A stretch of 64,000 nt of DNA from Megascapheus bottae (taxonomy: Eukaryota; Chordata; Mammalia; Rodentia; Geomyidae): positions 57,375,602 to 57,439,601 of the forward strand of contig JANJXV010000013.1 in assembly GCA_024803745.1 (NCBI GenBank). The letters run 5' to 3'. The notes beneath the pieces were generated by a model. That model was given only the letters and a program-made list of their open reading frames with translations, was not told where the DNA came from and did no database searches. A program made the translations under genes and the position numbers. Of the stretch, positions 60,901 through 64,000 are shown one piece after another; position 1 is the first letter of the stretch; each line of letters begins with the position of its first letter.

Positions 60901-63900
60901 TGAGGACCTGCTGTGGAGATGAGGACCTGCTGTGATGAGGAGGACCTGCTGTGATGATGAGGACCTGCTGTGGTGATGAGGACCTGCTGTGATGATGAGG
61001 ACATGCTGTGATGATGAGGACCTGCTGTGATGATGAGGACCTGCTGTGGAGATGAGGACCTGCTGTGATGATGAGGACCTGCTGTGGAGATGAGGACCTG
61101 CTGTGATGATGAGGACCTGCTGTGATGATGAGGACCTGCTGTGGAGATGAGGACCTGCTGTGATGATGAGGACCTGCTGTGATGATGAGGACCTGCTGTG
61201 GTGATGAGGACCTGCTGTGGAGATGAGGACCTGCTGTGATGATGAGGACCTGCTGTGATGATGAGGACCTGCTGTGATGATGAGGACCTGCTGTGGAGAT
61301 GACGACCTGCTGTGGAGATGAGGACCTGCTGTGGAGATGAGAACCTGCTGTGATGATGAGGACCTGCTGTGATGATGAGGACCTGCTGTGATGATGAGGA
61401 CCTGCTGTGATGATGAGGACCTGCTGTGGAGATGAGGACCTGCTGTGGAGATGAGGACCTGCTGTGATGATGAGGACCTGCTGTGATGATGAGGACCTGC
61501 TGTGATGATGAGGACCTGCTGTGGAGATGAGGACCTGCTGTGGAGATGAGGACCTGCTGTGATGATGAGGACCTGCTGTGGTGATGAGGCCCTGCTGTGA
61601 TGATGAGGACCTGCTGTGACGATGAGGACCTGCTGTGATGATGAGGACCTGCTGTGGAGATGAGGACCTGCTGTGGAGATGAGGACCTGCTGTGGAGATG
61701 AGGACCTGCTGTGATGATGAGGACCTGCTGTGATGATGAGGACCTGCTGTGATGATGAGGACCTGCTGTGGAGATGAGGACCTGCTGTGGAGATGAGGAC
61801 CTGCTGTGGAGATGAGGACCTGCTGTGGAGATGAGGACCTGCTGTGATGATGAGGACCTGCTGTGGAGATGAGGACCTGCTGTGCTGATGAGGACCTGCT
61901 GTGATGATGAGGACCTGCTGTGGAGATGAGGACCTGCTGTGGAGGTGAGGACCTGCTGTGGAGATGAGGACCTGCTGTGATGATGAGGACCTGCTGTGGT
62001 GATGAGGACCTGCTGTGATGATGAGGACCTGCTGTGATGATGAGGACCTGCTGTGGAGATGAGGACCTGCTGTGGAGATGAGGACCTGCTGTGGAGATGA
62101 GGACCTGCTGTGATGATGAGGACCTGCTGTGGTGATGAGGACCTGCTGTGGAGATGAGGACCTGCTGTGATGATGAGGACCTGCTGTGATGATGAGGACC
62201 TGCTGTGATGATGAGGACCTGCTGTGGAGATGAGGACCTGCTGTGATGATGAGGACCTGCTGTGGTGATGAGGACTTGCTGTGATGATGAGGACCTGCTG
62301 TGATGATGAGGACCTGCTGTGGAGATGAGGACCTGCTGTGGAGATGAGGACCTGCTGTGATGATGAGGACCTGCTGTGATGATGAGGACCTGCTGTGGAG
62401 ATGAGGACCTGCTGTGGTGATGAGGACCTGCTGTGATGATGAGGACCTGCTGTGGTGATGAGGACCTGCTGTGATGATGAGGACCTGCTGTGATGATGAG
62501 GACCTGCTGTGATGATGAGGACCTGCTGTGGTGATGAGGACCTGCTGTGATGATGAGGACCTTCTGTGGTGATGAGGACCTGCTGTGGAGATGAGGACCT
62601 GCTGTGGAGGTGAGGACCTGCTGTGATGATGAGGACCTGCTGTGGAGGTGAGGACCTGCTGTGATGATGAGGACCTGCTGTGATGATGAGGACCTGCTGT
62701 GATGATGAGGACCTGCTGTGGAGATGAGGACCGGCTGTGATGATGAGGACCTGCTGTGGAGATGAGGACCTGCTGTGATGATGAGGACCTGCTGTGATGA
62801 TGAGGACCTGCTGTGGTGATGAGGACCTGCTGTGATGATGAGGACCTGCTGTGGAGATGAGGACCTGCTGTGATGATGAGGACCTGCTGTGGAGATGAGG
62901 ACCTGCTGTGATGATGAGGACCTGCTGTGGAGATGAGGACCTGCTGTGGTGATGAGGACCTGCTGTGATGATGAGGACCTGCTGTGATGATGAGGACCTG
63001 CTGTGATGATGAGGACCTGCTGTGGAGATGAGGACCTGCTGTGATGATGAACCTGCTGTGATGATGAGGACCTGCTGTGATGATGAGGACCTGCTGTGGA
63101 TATGATGAGGACCTGCTGTGGTGATGAGGACCTGCTGTGATGATGAGGACCTTCTGTGATGATGAGGACCTGCTGTGGAGATGAGGACCTGCTGTGATGA
63201 TGAGGACCTTCTGTGATGATGAGGACCTGCTGTGGTGAAGAGGACCTGCTGTGGAGATGAGGACCTGCTGTGATGATGAGGACCTGCTGTGATGATGAGG
63301 ACCTGCTGTGATGATGAGGACCTGCTGTGGAGATGAGGACCTGCTGTGGAGATGAGGACCTGCTGTGGAGATGAGGACCTGCTGTGATGATGAGGACCTG
63401 CTGTGATGATGAGGACCTGCTGTGGAGATGAGGACCTGCTGTGATGATGAGGACCTGCTGTGATGATGAGGACCTGCTGTGATGATGAGGACCTGCTGTG
63501 GAGATGAGGACCTCCTGTGATGAGGAGGACCTGCTGTGGAGATGAGGACCTGCTGTGATGATGAGGACCTGCTGTGATGATGAGGACCTGCTGTGATGAT
63601 GAGGACCTGCTGTGATGATGATGAGGACCTGCTGTGATGATGAGGACCTGCTGTGGTGATGAGGACCTGCTGTGGAGGTGAGGACCTGCTGTGGAGATGA
63701 GGACCTGCTGTGATGATGAGGACCTGCTGTGGTGATGAGGACCTGCTGTGGAGGTGAGGACCTGCTGTGATGATGAGGACCTGCTGTGATGATGAGGACC
63801 TGCTGTGGTGATGAGGACCTGCTGTGGAGATGAGGACCTGCTGTGATGAGGAGGACCTGCTGTGGAGATGGGGACCTGCTGTGGTGATGAGGACCTGCTG

Positions 63901-64000
63901 TGATGATGAGGACATGCTGTGATGATGAGGACCTGCTGTGATGATGAGGACCTGCTGTGGAGATGAGGACCTGCTGTGATGATGAGGACCTGCTGTGGAG
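57988..64000. repeat. 19-bp minisatellite, about 315 copies, runs off window
   Basis: Unit GAGGACCTGCTGTG + five variable bases (ATGAT, GAGAT, GTGAT, GAGGT, AAGAT). The 14-bp part is almost invariant. Rare variants recur about 2.72-2.78 kb apart, for example ACATGCTG at 58280 and 61001, GATGAGGCCC at 58841 and 61581, and ACCGGCTG near 59952 and 62731, so a block of about 144 units has been duplicated. Because 19 is not a multiple of three, the minus-strand peptide has a 19-residue period and every minus frame is equally open, giving overlapping frames of 1989 and 1008 codons. No start context, splice sites or composition supports coding. Confidence 0.97.

Noticed and set aside
57946..63915. 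1989-codon minus-strand Ser/Gln/His-rich frame as a gene
   Set aside because: It is the 19-bp minisatellite read across; an alternative minus frame is open for over 1000 codons in the same place.
50520..64000. A link between the 57-bp KRTAP5 repeat and the 19-bp array (57 = 3 x 19)
   Set aside because: The sequences are unrelated; the shared number is coincidence.

Overview
The window is mammalian nuclear DNA, almost certainly from a rodent. The evidence is a two-exon part of IFITM10 with GT/AG splice sites, two intronless KRTAP5-type hair keratin-associated protein genes, LINE-1 pieces, and dozens of short tRNA-Ala(ID)-like dimeric SINEs and related composite SINEs. From memory these SINEs look most like those of geomyoid rodents (pocket mice, kangaroo rats, gophers), but the family-level call is only tentative. 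The gene content matches the subtelomeric part of human 11p15.5, where IFITM10 lies beside the KRTAP5 cluster. The window reads from the CTSD side towards the KRTAP5/DUSP8 side.

Layout: 1-9.1 kb holds IFITM10 on the plus strand: CpG-island promoter region, exon at 1552-1997, a 6 kb intron with a CCAT-type satellite, last exon at 7963-8112, and a 3' UTR carrying sixteen 43-bp repeats before an AATAAA. From 9.1 to 16.7 kb there are SINEs, a polypurine tract and an ERV1-like LTR. At 16.7-17.6 kb is a short KRTAP5-like gene (minus strand) with a one-base deletion just before its normal stop. At 19.7-20.2 kb is another LTR. From 21.28 to 26.74 kb is a 33-bp minisatellite of about 165 copies. From 27.3 to 36.0 kb is a large inverted repeat: two ~2.46 kb arms (27316-29775 and 33596-36042) around a 3.8 kb spacer. 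From 36 to 50 kb there are SINEs, LINE-1 ORF2 and 3'-end pieces, microsatellites and a 37-bp G-rich array. At 50.5-51.3 kb is a full-length KRTAP5 gene (minus strand, 281 aa). At 52.2-53.9 kb is a 15-bp array, at 55.5-57.1 kb a cluster of poly-G, CA, 24-bp and TTCC repeats, and from 58 kb to the window edge a 19-bp minisatellite of about 315 copies built of ~2.75 kb higher-order blocks.

The only genes I can support are IFITM10 and the two KRTAP5 genes. They do not form a functional unit; their adjacency is old synteny. The very long open frames in the window (up to ~2000 codons) lie in minisatellites and are not genes. About a quarter of the window is tandem repeat, which together with the inverted repeat and GC-drifted LINE-1 sequence suggests a recombination-rich, near-telomeric region. 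I found no CRISPR array, operon, viral gene set or other unknown multi-gene system.
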